Shown: positions 44,512 to 53,069 of the stretch, piece after piece | How the letters are laid out: every line of letters begins with the position of its first letter | Position numbering within the stretch: the first letter of the stretch is position 1 | Notes under the pieces: generated by a model | Databases searched by the model: none | The model's input: the letters and a program-made list of their open reading frames with translations, nothing else | Told to the model about the DNA's origin: nothing | Translations under genes and position numbers: made by a program | Assembly: GCF_014197615.1 (NCBI RefSeq) | Contig: NZ_JACIFY010000003.1 | Span: 248,001 to 312,000 of the forward strand | Length of the DNA: 64,000 bases | Origin: Rhizobium esperanzae | GTDB taxonomy: Bacteria > Pseudomonadota > Alphaproteobacteria > Rhizobiales > Rhizobiaceae | Direction of reading: 5' to 3'

Positions 44512-45582
44512 TCAGTGCGGGCCCGGCCCCCCGGGCGGTGGTCCTGGGGGACGGCCGCCAGGACCGGATGGCCGGCCTTGTCTGTTCGGGTCCGGAAAAT
44601 CTCCGTCTGGCCGGCCTCTGCCGAAAGGCGAATGATCGGGCCGCGGTCCATCCCAGGGGCCGTGCGGGGGGCGGGGACCCAACCCATCCGGACCGGGTCC
44701 TCCTGGAAAGCCCGTCATCCCGCTCGAATCCCGTACGCCGATATCGACGAAGCCATGACCATCAGGCGGCGGCGACATCGGACCGGAAGGCGCCGAACCT
44801 GGCCCCGAGCCGGCCTGGCCTCTATCGGTGGGCCGGAAGGTCTCGACATTGACGATGCCGCGTTTCAAGCCCGGCACCACCGGTTCAGTCTGAATGCGCG
44901 TAATGATCAATCGATCGGCGACCGCCTTGAGACGCACCAGCGTCTGCTTGCCGGCGAGATAGCCATGCGTGCTTCCAAGTGAAAGGCCGCCGATCAGGAC
45001 GCGATTGCCGCTCTTGACGGGGACGCCGCGGATATGGGCGCCATCCGAAACGGAGCGCGGCTCGATACGCCGTGCAATGATCGTTCCATCAGGTTTGCGG
45101 ATGCCGAATACGGCAACCCGCTTGCCTTTCCGCAGGCCCTTTGTGGACAAACCTGATGTGTCGACGGTTTGCGAAAGTATTCTTATCCCGGTCTTGTCCA
45201 TGCGGTCGATACGGCCCTGGACTTCGCTGACGATCGTGATGCGGGCGGCGCGTTTTCCCGTCAAAAGCACCCGCGCGACATGGCCGATCTTCATCGCGCT
45301 CGCCGGAACGCGCCGACCGTCGATCTCGACCGGTGTCGTCGCGCTGAACGGTATGTGGATATTGTTGACGATGATGCTGCCAAAACCCTGGATCGTTCCG
45401 ACGATCCCGGTTCCACCGATCCCGTGATCGTCGTTCTCGCCGCCGCCGATGGAAAGCCCGGAGCCGCCGATACCATGATCGCCGGTGCCTGTCGGCTGCG
45501 CGGCTGTCATCGCAGGCATCAGCACCTGGAGCGCTATTCCGCCCAGCAGAAACTGTCTTCTGGAGATCGTCGACGGGCTCAT
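44512..45582 (-). CDS. Tat-exported DUF5666 protein with Pro/Gly-rich tail
   Basis: A 356-residue protein with a twin-arginine signal (SRRQFLLGGIALQVLMPAMTAA). A Gly-rich stretch (HGIGGSGLSIGGGENDDHGIGGTG) is followed by DUF5666-type beta modules: GTIQGFGSIIVNNIHIPFSATTPVEIDG, VRGRID-like repeats and KRVAVFGIRKPDGTIIARRIE. The last 100 residues are Pro, Gly and Asp-rich and probably disordered. It is coupled by ATGA overlap to a DUF6502 gene, a pairing I believe recurs in proteobacteria. The biochemical function is unknown. Confidence 0.82.
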   Translation of the reverse strand: MSPSTISRRQFLLGGIALQVLMPAMTAAQPTGTGDHGIGGSGLSIGGGENDDHGIGGTGIVGTIQGFGSIIVNNIHIPFSATTPVEIDGRRVPASAMKIGHVARVLLTGKRAARITIVSEVQGRIDRMDKTGIRILSQTVDTSGLSTKGLRKGKRVAVFGIRKPDGTIIARRIEPRSVSDGAHIRGVPVKSGNRVLIGGLSLGSTHGYLAGKQTLVRLKAVADRLIITRIQTEPVVPGLKRGIVNVETFRPTDRGQAGSGPGSAPSGPMSPPPDGHGFVDIGVRDSSGMTGFPGGPGPDGLGPRPPHGPWDGPRPDHSPFGRGRPDGDFPDPNRQGRPSGPGGRPPGPPPGGPGPH

Positions 45583-46439
45583 TCGCCAGCCTCCGTCCCG
45601 GTGGCTTCTGCCTGAAGATCCGCCTCACGCTCCTCGGTCATGACGTAGACGCCCGAGATCCAGCGGCTGTTGCCGCCGGGATCGTCCTTGATGGCCTGAT
45701 GGGCGAGCTTGTTGAGCTTGAGGAGCAGCGCCATGCCTTCCTCGCGCGCGATTTCGTCGAGCCGGGCGGCCAGCGCCGGCGACATGCCGTCGTAATGAAC
45801 CGCGCGTTCGAAATAGGGAGGCGGGTCGTTCATCAGGTTCATGACCGACGCCTGCACATGGTCACGAAGATTGCGGGTAAAATAATGCCGGCGGGCTTCG
45901 TCGCCGGCATTGGGGACGATCGAGGAGAGGTTGAGCCGGACCCAGCCGTTTTCATCGACAATGACGACCCCTCTGTCCAGCCAGTCATCGAGGATGGAGC
46001 GGGGATGGACGTCCTTGGTGATGTCGCTCACCAGGCTTTCGAAGGACGGGCCGCCATCGCTGGAGGTCCGGGGCAGGGCGGTCGGTCGATCCTCCGCATC
46101 GCAATAGAGCGGATCGGCCAGCCACCTGGCCAGGATCCGGCTCGTCTGGGAAACGCCGACGGTCAAAAAGGATGCATCAGGCGCCTGTCCGCGCAGCCGG
46201 TTGACGTCCTTGCGATGGATGCCCGTCAGAAGCGAGATGCGGCTATCCGTCTGCTGCTTGTTCGGCAGCGCGAACTCCTTCTCCGCGACCTCGATATAGA
46301 GGCGGCGAAGAACGGCGGTGAAGGCGGTGAAGTTGAAGCCTGAGGCGAGAGCGAGCTTGACCAGCGGCCGCAGCACGCGGACAAGCATGGCCTGCAGGGT
46401 CTCTTCGGAGAAGGGCAGCTTCGCGCGCGGTTTCGACAT
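45579..46439 (-). CDS. DUF6502-family protein
   Basis: A 286-residue cytosolic protein. I start it at ATG 46439 (MSKPRAKLPFSEETLQAML); the longer frame has a Cys/His-rich upstream segment that is not protein-like. A helix-turn-helix-like region (LPNKQQTDSRISLLTGIHRKDVNRLRG) suggests DNA binding, and a second helical domain follows. It is first in a two-gene operon with the exported DUF5666 protein, so it may regulate it. The family has no assigned activity that I know of. Confidence 0.78.
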   Translation of the reverse strand: MSKPRAKLPFSEETLQAMLVRVLRPLVKLALASGFNFTAFTAVLRRLYIEVAEKEFALPNKQQTDSRISLLTGIHRKDVNRLRGQAPDASFLTVGVSQTSRILARWLADPLYCDAEDRPTALPRTSSDGGPSFESLVSDITKDVHPRSILDDWLDRGVVIVDENGWVRLNLSSIVPNAGDEARRHYFTRNLRDHVQASVMNLMNDPPPYFERAVHYDGMSPALAARLDEIAREEGMALLLKLNKLAHQAIKDDPGGNSRWISGVYVMTEEREADLQAEATGTEAGE

Positions 46440-46625
46440 CAACAACACACTCGGTCTTTCATAGACCCATCTGTGGGCAGACCTTCGACAATCGCCTTCG
46501 ATCTCCCTATGGCAAAGTCCAGAATGCTGCAATGGACAAGCGGTGTGCAAGGCCGGCATATCCGGCGCACGATCGCGGCGAGGGTGCGATCGCACCACCT
46601 TCCGGGCGATCTTTCTGTTTTTCTG

Positions 46626-47000
46626 TCAATGCGTTACCGGATGCGGCTCGGGTGAAAGCACCGCTCCTTGGCTCCAGTCGATCAGCCGGTCGATCCGCGC
46701 AATCTTGTGGAAAACCTCGAAGACGTCGAAAGCAGCGCCCCGCTCGATATGGCCTGCCAGCAGCTTACAGAGCTCGAATATTTCAGGGGGCGTGCCCGTC
46801 ATCTCGACACCGTCATCGGTGAAGACACCCGATCGTGGCCATGCCCGCGCCTGCCCTTCGTCCAGCTTGCTGCCGACGAAGGGGATCGTGTCGATGATGC
46901 CGGAGGCGAGCGCGAAGGCGGCTTCCGCCACGATTTCGGAGCAGGCCGTGCTGGGTTGTTTCCTTAAGGCTGGTATCTGCAACCGCTTGAACTCCTTCAT
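46626..47000 (-). CDS. phage DnaT/head-tail-connector-like small protein
   Basis: A 124-residue protein ten bases after flgL on the same strand, so possibly co-transcribed with the hook genes. The centre (AFALASGIIDTIPFVGSKLDEGQARAWPRSGVF...GTPPEIFELCKLLAGHIERG) has the Q-x-x-x-WPR-x-G pattern of small phage connector proteins labelled DnaT-like. The N-terminal part expected for that family is diverged, and the last 30 residues look unrelated. It is not FlaF or FlbT, which follow flgL in other rhizobia. It may be a domesticated phage remnant. Confidence 0.55.
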   Translation of the reverse strand: MKEFKRLQIPALRKQPSTACSEIVAEAAFALASGIIDTIPFVGSKLDEGQARAWPRSGVFTDDGVEMTGTPPEIFELCKLLAGHIERGAAFDVFEVFHKIARIDRLIDWSQGAVLSPEPHPVTH

Positions 47001-47009
47001 TTTGATCCG

Positions 47010-48056
47010 TCAGAGATAGTTGACCAGGCTCAGACCCTGGAGCTTGGAAACGAGCGTGTAGGCCGTTTCCAGTTGCGTCTGCAGTTCGTTGACGAGGGTC
47101 GACGCCTCATAGGCATCCACGCCCTGGAGATCGACGAGGTTTCCTTGAAGCAGGCTCGACTGGGCATCGAGGGCGTCATTCGCCTTTTCGACCCGTTCCT
47201 GCGAGAGGCCGAGCTGGCTCTGCTGCGTCACGATGCCTGATGTCGCCTGAGCCGCATAACCAATCGCCTTCGATGCGACGGTGCTCTGCGCGTCGGCGCT
47301 GAGATCCTGGCTGAAGAGGGCGGAGACGACGACGGAGGCAAGCGCCAGATAACGCATACCTTCGGAATTGGCGTTGGTGGACGAGGTGATGGTTTCCGAG
47401 CTGCTGATGCGGCTGGTCATGTCGGTGCTGGAAGCGGTCGACCAGCCGCTCGAAGCGTCCGTCCAGGCACTTTCGGAGAACATCGGTTCGACGGTGTCGG
47501 TGATGAAAGTGCCGATTTCCTCACCGGTCAACTCGTTGACATCTTTTCCCAGACCGGTTGCATAGTCGCCCAGCGCCGTGACGATCGCATCCGAAGTGGT
47601 AGAGGTTTGATCGGTCAGCGGCTGGCTGTCGAGGTTCGTTCCGGCAAACAGGAACTCGCCATTGACCGACGTATTCGCCATCGAGATCAGTTGCGAAATC
47701 GTAGCACCTGCGGTCTGCAGGGTAACGGCGATACTCGTCGTATCCTGGCTCGCCTGGAGAGCGGTCAGGTTCGAGACCAGGCTGTCGCCGGCGTCCTTGA
47801 GGCTTGAAAGGGCGGTCTGCGATGCGTCCATGCGCAATCCGACGACGGCATTGCTCGATTGGAATGATGTGGCCTGGTCGATGGCGCTGGTCAGATTGAT
47901 CGACTTTGCGGCGCCGGCGCCAAGGGATACGCCGATATCGGCGTAGGTCCCGGTCGTCGCCTCCGTCGAAGCCTGCTGCAGCTTGGTCTGCGATTGGCTG
48001 ATAGTCAGACGCAGGACGGTCTGCATCGCCGATGATGAGACGAAAGAGGCTTTCAT
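47010..48056 (-). CDS. flgL: flagellar hook-filament junction protein FlgL
   Basis: A 348-residue structural protein that joins hook to filament with FlgK. The N-terminal helix (VLRLTISQSQTKLQQASTEATTGTYADIGVSLGAGA) and the C-terminal coiled helix (DAYEASTLVNELQTQLETAYTLVSKLQGLSLVNYL) are typical of flagellin-family rod proteins. There is no signal peptide, as expected for type III flagellar export. It is two bases after flgK. The flaF, flbT and flgD genes that usually follow are missing. Confidence 0.93.
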   Translation of the reverse strand: MKASFVSSSAMQTVLRLTISQSQTKLQQASTEATTGTYADIGVSLGAGAAKSINLTSAIDQATSFQSSNAVVGLRMDASQTALSSLKDAGDSLVSNLTALQASQDTTSIAVTLQTAGATISQLISMANTSVNGEFLFAGTNLDSQPLTDQTSTTSDAIVTALGDYATGLGKDVNELTGEEIGTFITDTVEPMFSESAWTDASSGWSTASSTDMTSRISSSETITSSTNANSEGMRYLALASVVVSALFSQDLSADAQSTVASKAIGYAAQATSGIVTQQSQLGLSQERVEKANDALDAQSSLLQGNLVDLQGVDAYEASTLVNELQTQLETAYTLVSKLQGLSLVNYL

Positions 48057-48058
48057 GG

Positions 48059-49519
48059 CTAGCTCGCTATGTCGAGGAGCGACTTGAACATCTCGTCGAT
48101 GACGTTCAGGATCTTTGTCGCCGCCTTGTAGGATTGTTCGATGTCGAGAAGGAGCGTCAGCTCCTCATCAAGGTTGACGCCGGCTTCGTTGGAATAGGCC
48201 TCGTCGGAACGCGATAGCGCCGCAGCGGTGTTTTCGGAGGCCGACGTCGCATCGCTGCGATATTGTTCCAGCCAGCCGATAGAGGAACTGGCATAGTCCG
48301 TCAGGCTCTGTGTCGTGGAAAGACCGGCGTCGGAGGAGAACGAGCGCTGTTCCGTCAAAGCCGAATACAGGGCGTCGAGATTGTCCGAGAAGCCGCTGTC
48401 TCCGGCGGTGTTGAGATCGGTGATGCCGCTGATCGTTCCATCGCGCAGCTTCGTCGCATCGCCGCCCTCGCTGGTGACGACGGCAAGATTGACGGAGATC
48501 GTCGAGGCGATCCCTGTCGTGTCGTCGGAGGCACCGGGCGTTCCCCCGGTTGCGCCGGCCGCCGTCGTCCAGACGAAAAGTCCGGGAGCGCTGGTGCTGC
48601 CGTCGGTTTCCGAGAAGGCCTGGACGAGGGATTTGGCAATTTCGTCGAGCTGGGCCTGGAATGTCGGCGCGATTTCGTCGCGAAGCTGCAGCAGTGCCTG
48701 CAGGCTGCCCGAGGCAGTCGTCGTCGATCCCTCGCCGGCGTCAAGCGTCACGCCGTCGATATAGACGGAATTGCCCTCGGTTCCGGCGACGTAGGTTGTC
48801 GTCGGGACGTATGTGACGGTGCGCGGTACGGTCTCGAACAGCACTGTGCCGTCCGAGGTGTAGAGCGCCATGTCGTTGTTGTCGCGCACGGTGGTGGTGA
48901 CGCCGACGATCGAGGAGATCTGCTTCAGGAGCTTTTCACGCTCGTCGAGTGCCGAGGACGTATCTGCGCCGGTCGCGGTCGCCTGCTTGACCGCGTTGTT
49001 GGCCGTCTCGAACTGTGACAGCAGCGTATTCAGCGAGGAGACCTGCGTGGCGATGTCCGCATCGGCGTCGGCCCTGATCGACTGGACGCCGTCGCTTGCG
49101 GTATTCAGGGAATTGGCAAGATCCTGCGCGGCGGTGACGGCCGATTGCGCCGCGGTCGTGCTGCTCGGCGATGTTGCGTATGTCTGCAGAGCCTGCTGGA
49201 ATCCCGAGAGATAGGTGCTCGGCGAGGTCTCGTAATCGTTGCCTCCCATCAGCGATTTCAGGCTTTCGAGGCCGGTCACCAGGGTCTGCTGGGCGCTGTC
49301 CTTGGCATTCGACTGCAGATACTGGGCCAGCAGCGCAGTTTCCTGCGCCCGGCTGATGCTGACGACCTGCGCGCCGGACAGGGACGTCGTGATCGACGCC
49401 TCCCGTCTGACATAATCGGAATTTCCGACATTGGCGATGTTGGTCGAGATGACGCTGCTTTGCTGGCCCGTATTGTTGAAAATACTTTGGGCGCTGTTCA
49501 AGGCGGAGGTGAGCGACAT
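48059..49519 (-). CDS. flgK: flagellar hook-associated protein FlgK
   Basis: A 486-residue junction protein between hook and FlgL. It starts with the rod/hook family motif (ALNSAQSIFNNTGQQSSVISTNIANVGNSDYVRREA) and ends with the conserved EELTLLLDIEQSYKAATKILNVIDEMFKSLLDI. The middle is Ser/Thr/Asp-rich and variable, as in other alphaproteobacterial FlgK proteins. It has no cysteines in the visible core, typical of secreted flagellar proteins. It is the second gene of the flgE-flgK-flgL operon. Confidence 0.94.
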   Translation of the reverse strand: MSLTSALNSAQSIFNNTGQQSSVISTNIANVGNSDYVRREASITTSLSGAQVVSISRAQETALLAQYLQSNAKDSAQQTLVTGLESLKSLMGGNDYETSPSTYLSGFQQALQTYATSPSSTTAAQSAVTAAQDLANSLNTASDGVQSIRADADADIATQVSSLNTLLSQFETANNAVKQATATGADTSSALDEREKLLKQISSIVGVTTTVRDNNDMALYTSDGTVLFETVPRTVTYVPTTTYVAGTEGNSVYIDGVTLDAGEGSTTTASGSLQALLQLRDEIAPTFQAQLDEIAKSLVQAFSETDGSTSAPGLFVWTTAAGATGGTPGASDDTTGIASTISVNLAVVTSEGGDATKLRDGTISGITDLNTAGDSGFSDNLDALYSALTEQRSFSSDAGLSTTQSLTDYASSSIGWLEQYRSDATSASENTAAALSRSDEAYSNEAGVNLDEELTLLLDIEQSYKAATKILNVIDEMFKSLLDIAS

Positions 49520-49532
49520 TCAGCTGCTCCCT

Positions 49533-50825
49533 CTATCGCTTCAGATTGACGAGGACATCCATGATATCGGAGCCGGTCTGAAACACCTTCGAATTGGCGG
49601 TATAGCTGCGCTGCGCTTCGATCATCTCCGTCAGTTCGCCGGCGAGATCGACGTTCGAGCTTTCGAGAGCGCCGGACTGAATGGAGCCGAGCTCGTTCGT
49701 CTGCGGAAAGCCGGTGACGGTGACGCCAGACTGGCCGTTGGCGCTGTAGACGTTGCCGCTCATCAGCGTCAGATTGTCGGGGCTGGCGACGGTGGCGAGC
49801 GGGATCTGATAGAGAGACTTGGTCGCGCCATTGGCATAGGAGACCGAGACCACGCCGTCCGTACCGATCGATACCGAGCTCACGGCACTGGCGGCCTGAC
49901 CGTCGGCAGAACCCGTCGCCGAGAAGTCGGAGGCAAGCTGGGTGAAATCCGAATAATCCATGGTGATCGTCTTTGCCGTGACCGGGTCGACGATGTCGGT
50001 GTCTGTAGCAGAGGTCAGCTGGCCATCGGCGTCGAAGGAAAGGCTGGCGACGCTGACCGCGCTGGAGGAGTAGGGGAAGGACGTCGTGCCGCCGGTCGCC
50101 GCATCGGCGTTGCGGTAAACCGAGACCTCCCAGGTGCTTCCGGTGACTGCTCCGCTCGTATCCGTCGTGACGCCCGTCTTGGTAAAGTAGTAGTCGTACT
50201 GGACGGTGCCGCCGAGGCTGTCGTAGGCAACCAGCGACATCTTCTTCGTGTCGTCTGTGACACTGGACGAGTTGGCGCTCGGCAATGTCGTCGTATCGGT
50301 GACGACGGTTGCCTCGGAATTCAGGTTGCCGCTGAAATAGGCGCTGCTCGAAGCGATAGCGCTCAAGCCCGATTGGGTTACGTTGACCGGCACCAGGCCG
50401 TCGAAGCCGTTTACGACCACCGCCGGCACGCCGGAATCATAGGAATATCCCATGAGGGTAAAACCGGCGCTGTTGACCAGATTGCCGTCGCTGTCGACGG
50501 AGAAGTCGCCGGCGCGGGTGAGAACTGGCGTGCCGTCGGCGTTTTGCACGATGAAGAAGCCATCTCCTGATATCGCCAGGTCGTAATCCGAAGTCGTATA
50601 AGAGATGTCGCCCTGTTCGGAAATCGCCTGGCGCACGGATGTCTGGACGCCGCCGGAATTGTAATTGCCCGAAGAGGACGGCAGGACCAGCGACGAGAAG
50701 GAGGTGGAAACGGCTTTGTAGCCGACCGTATTTGCGTTGGCGATATTGTCGGAAACCGTGCTCAGGCGGTTTGCCTGGGCGCTCATGCCGGAGACCGCGG
50801 TTTTCATGCTTCCAAAAATGCTCAT
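49533..50825 (-). CDS. flgE: flagellar hook protein FlgE
   Basis: A 430-residue hook subunit. ATG 50825 (MSIFGSMKTAVSGMSAQANRLSTVSDNIANANTVGYKA) follows AAAGGA; the frame upstream is not hook-like. The N-terminal rod motif and the C-terminal helix (LAGELTEMIEAQRSYTANSKVFQTGSDIMDVLVNLKR) bracket a Ser/Thr/Gly-rich variable region. Such a gene is normally on the chromosome among dozens of flagellar genes; here it heads a three-gene operon on a plasmid. It is probably a paralogue of the main hook gene. Confidence 0.94.
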   Translation of the reverse strand: MSIFGSMKTAVSGMSAQANRLSTVSDNIANANTVGYKAVSTSFSSLVLPSSSGNYNSGGVQTSVRQAISEQGDISYTTSDYDLAISGDGFFIVQNADGTPVLTRAGDFSVDSDGNLVNSAGFTLMGYSYDSGVPAVVVNGFDGLVPVNVTQSGLSAIASSSAYFSGNLNSEATVVTDTTTLPSANSSSVTDDTKKMSLVAYDSLGGTVQYDYYFTKTGVTTDTSGAVTGSTWEVSVYRNADAATGGTTSFPYSSSAVSVASLSFDADGQLTSATDTDIVDPVTAKTITMDYSDFTQLASDFSATGSADGQAASAVSSVSIGTDGVVSVSYANGATKSLYQIPLATVASPDNLTLMSGNVYSANGQSGVTVTGFPQTNELGSIQSGALESSNVDLAGELTEMIEAQRSYTANSKVFQTGSDIMDVLVNLKR

Positions 50826-51146
50826 GGCTCGATCCTTTAAGGTTTGGGAACATGCCATGTGACGAGAGGCTTCCAGGTCCCGGACAACGGGCGCACGATA
50901 TCGGCCGCGCCGGGCAAAGGCCGGCACCGGTAGATGAGATTGTCTGGACTGACCCCGCGATGGCGGTAGGCGCTGCGGCTCATCCGCGCGCAAATATCGT
51001 GCGCCTGTTGCCGCGCACCATTCAAACTCTTCTACAGTTCAGGAGCGGCCCGGCTCGGGGCTCTGCCGGCTCGATTGCCGGGCCGCTTTCAGGCCGTCGC
51101 ATTGCAGCTTCTCCAGCAGCCGCGATGCGACGCTCCTTATCCGCCG
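50826..51146. other. spacer upstream of flgE with strong hairpin
   Basis: About 320 non-coding bases. A perfect ten-base inverted repeat (GCGGCCCGGC at 51045 and GCCGGGCCGC at 51077) lies just past the remnant 3' end of the EF-hand gene and may stop its transcript. The rest should hold the flgE promoter, but no clear sigma motif is seen. Confidence 0.45.
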
Positions 51147-52010
51147 TCAGCCCGTGGCGCGGGCGGAGAATGAACCGCTGCCCGATGTGTCGAGCAGGTC
51201 GAAGAGCTGGCTCGCCTGGCTTTCGGTGACGTCCTCCGGCTTGCCGGCCATGAATTATTCCAATGTCACGAGCCCGTCTCCATCAGCATCGAGGTCGGAG
51301 AGCAGGGATGCAGACTGCTGATCGTCGGCAGGCGGCGGACCGTCCGGGCGTTGCGACTGCTGGGCGGACATCGCCTCGGTCAGCGCATCGACCGACAGTG
51401 AACCGGCGCCTTCGCTGTCGAAGCTGTCGAACAGTGTGCCGGCCTGGTCTTCGCTGACGTCTGACGGCCGGCCTGCTACGAATTCGCTTTTGCTGACCAG
51501 CCCGTCGCCATCGGTATCGAGATCGGAGAGCAGGGATGCAGGCTCGTCATCCCCGGCGGGCGGTGGGGGTCCACCGGCACGTTGCGATTGCTGGGCGGAC
51601 ATGGCCTCGCTCAGCGCGTCGACCGACAGTGAACCGGAACCTTCGCTGTCGAAGCTGTCGAACAGCGTGCCGGCCTGATCTTCCGTCACGTCGGATGGCC
51701 GGGCTGCGACGAATTCGGCTTTGCTCACATAGCCGTCGCCATCGCTGTCCAGCTCCGCAACGTCCATACCCTTGCCGCCGTCCTGCTCTTGGGCGGAGCC
51801 GGACTGACCGGTGAGGCCGTTCATCGCCATCGACATCAACTGGGCCATGAGCTTCTCGGCGCTATTGGTCGAGTCTTCGCTGGACTGCTGGGTTGTGGTT
51901 GATTTTTTTGCCGAAACCGTATTACAGGATAGGATGTCCTGTGACGCGGACGTCGAATTCTTGCTATAGGAATAGGAAGAAATTGATGTTGCGGCCGAAA
52001 TGGTCGTCAT
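51147..52010 (-). pseudogene. EF-hand protein gene with in-frame nonsense codon
   Basis: The intact part (ATG 52010 to TAA 51255-51257) encodes 251 residues: a Ser/Thr-rich N-terminus without Sec signal, then EF-hand pairs. Calcium loops read DSDGDGYVSKAEF, DSEGSGSLSVDAL, DTDGDGLVSKSEF, DSEGAGSLSVDAL and DADGDGLVTLE-stop. The same frame continues past the stop with FMAGKPEDVTESQASQLFDLLD and TSGSGSFSARATG to 51147. Aligned with the previous repeat (EFVAGRPSDVSEDQA), the stop replaces exactly one residue, Glu (GAA to TAA). It is therefore a point nonsense mutation removing the last EF-hand pair. The truncated protein may still bind calcium. Confidence 0.8.
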
Positions 52011-52174
52011 AAGCGCTCCATCGCTATGAGGGTGGGGATGCAACGCATTACAGAACTTATGAGTTCTCTAAGTCGAAATTACTAATGCGACAACCGAAAA
52101 AATCATCCCTCAGAAATCGTAATCCGCTTTCCGGGGTCATCGGCATGCACCTTGGTAAAGCGGTCTAGATCAGC

Positions 52175-52822
52175 ATGAATAGTGTCGACGAGCCCGTAGA
52201 TGAGCCGCGCAAGCGGGGCAGGCCGAAAGTCTCCAGCGATGAGGACAAGCGGGCACATATCGTCGAAATTGCCCGCCGCGTTTTCGTAAAATGCGGTTAT
52301 GCCGGAAGCACGACCGCTGTCGTTGCCGCCGAGGCGGGCGTCTCGAAGCAGACGCTGTATAAGCTGTTTCAGAGCAAGGAAGAGTTGTTTGCTGCCGTGG
52401 TCGGCGCGCATCGGCGCATGATGCTCGACCTGCCCAGGCCTGTGGAGGATCTCTCGATCGCCGAGAGCCTCGAGCGCATCTTCATGATCGACATGGACGA
52501 GGAGAAGGATGCCGACCGTGCCGGCTTCCTGCAGCTCGTCTTTCGTGAAGCGGGGCAATTTCCAGAACTCGTCGACATTCTGCAGCATGACGGCATCAAT
52601 GCCAGCCGACAGCATCTTGCCGACTGGCTGAGCGATCGCCGGGCGGAAGGCAAGTTGTCGCTTGATGACCCTGAGAGCGGGGCCCGAATGCTGATGGATA
52701 TGGTCTTTGGCGGCATGGGGCCGCCGGAAGGGCCCGCCAAGGCTTGGCCCGATCGGGCAGCACTGCTGGCCCATCTTCGGCGCTGCATCGCAATCTTTGC
52801 CGCCGGCGTCGGCGCGGCTTAA
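52175..52822 (+). CDS. TetR-family regulator
   Basis: A 215-residue repressor. A basic N-terminus (EPRKRGRPKVSSDEDKRA) precedes the helix-turn-helix (IVEIARRVFVKCGYAGSTTAVVAAEAGVSKQTLYKLFQSKEELFAAVV, residues about 28-76). The ligand domain has the TetR_C-type pattern around ELVDILQHDGINASRQHLADWL. It is divergent from the EF-hand gene with about 160 bases between starts, so it may regulate that gene or itself. The ligand is unknown. Confidence 0.9.
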   Translation: MNSVDEPVDEPRKRGRPKVSSDEDKRAHIVEIARRVFVKCGYAGSTTAVVAAEAGVSKQTLYKLFQSKEELFAAVVGAHRRMMLDLPRPVEDLSIAESLERIFMIDMDEEKDADRAGFLQLVFREAGQFPELVDILQHDGINASRQHLADWLSDRRAEGKLSLDDPESGARMLMDMVFGGMGPPEGPAKAWPDRAALLAHLRRCIAIFAAGVGAA

Positions 52823-53007
52823 AGAGCCGCAAATTTTTCAGCTTCCAATTCCGCATTGGATTAATTATAGAACTGTAGAGTTCTTTTAAATTGATTCGGC
52901 CACATGTACGTGGCTGTGCCTCGCCATGACCGGCGACAACCTCCCTGTAGAGATGAAAAGTTTACCCGTGACCGCCGGCAGGCTTTCGCGCGGCACCGCC
53001 GTGCCTG
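52823..53007. other. intergenic stretch
   Basis: About 185 bases between the TetR gene and the repeat remnant. It begins AT-rich (possible TetR terminator area) and shows no gene. Confidence 0.4.
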
Positions 53008-53060
53008 GAGCAATTCCAGCAAGAGTGCGTAGCGGTTTTGCGTAAAACAAAAGGTTAGAG
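53008..53060. repeat. remnant of a rhizobial intergenic repeat
   Basis: The segment from GAGCAATTCCAGC to AAAACAAAAGG resembles the conserved half of another palindromic repeat class common in Rhizobium, here lacking its matching arm. It ends directly at the ribosome site of the DUF1217 gene. Confidence 0.5.
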
Positions 53061-53069
53061 GAACAGACG

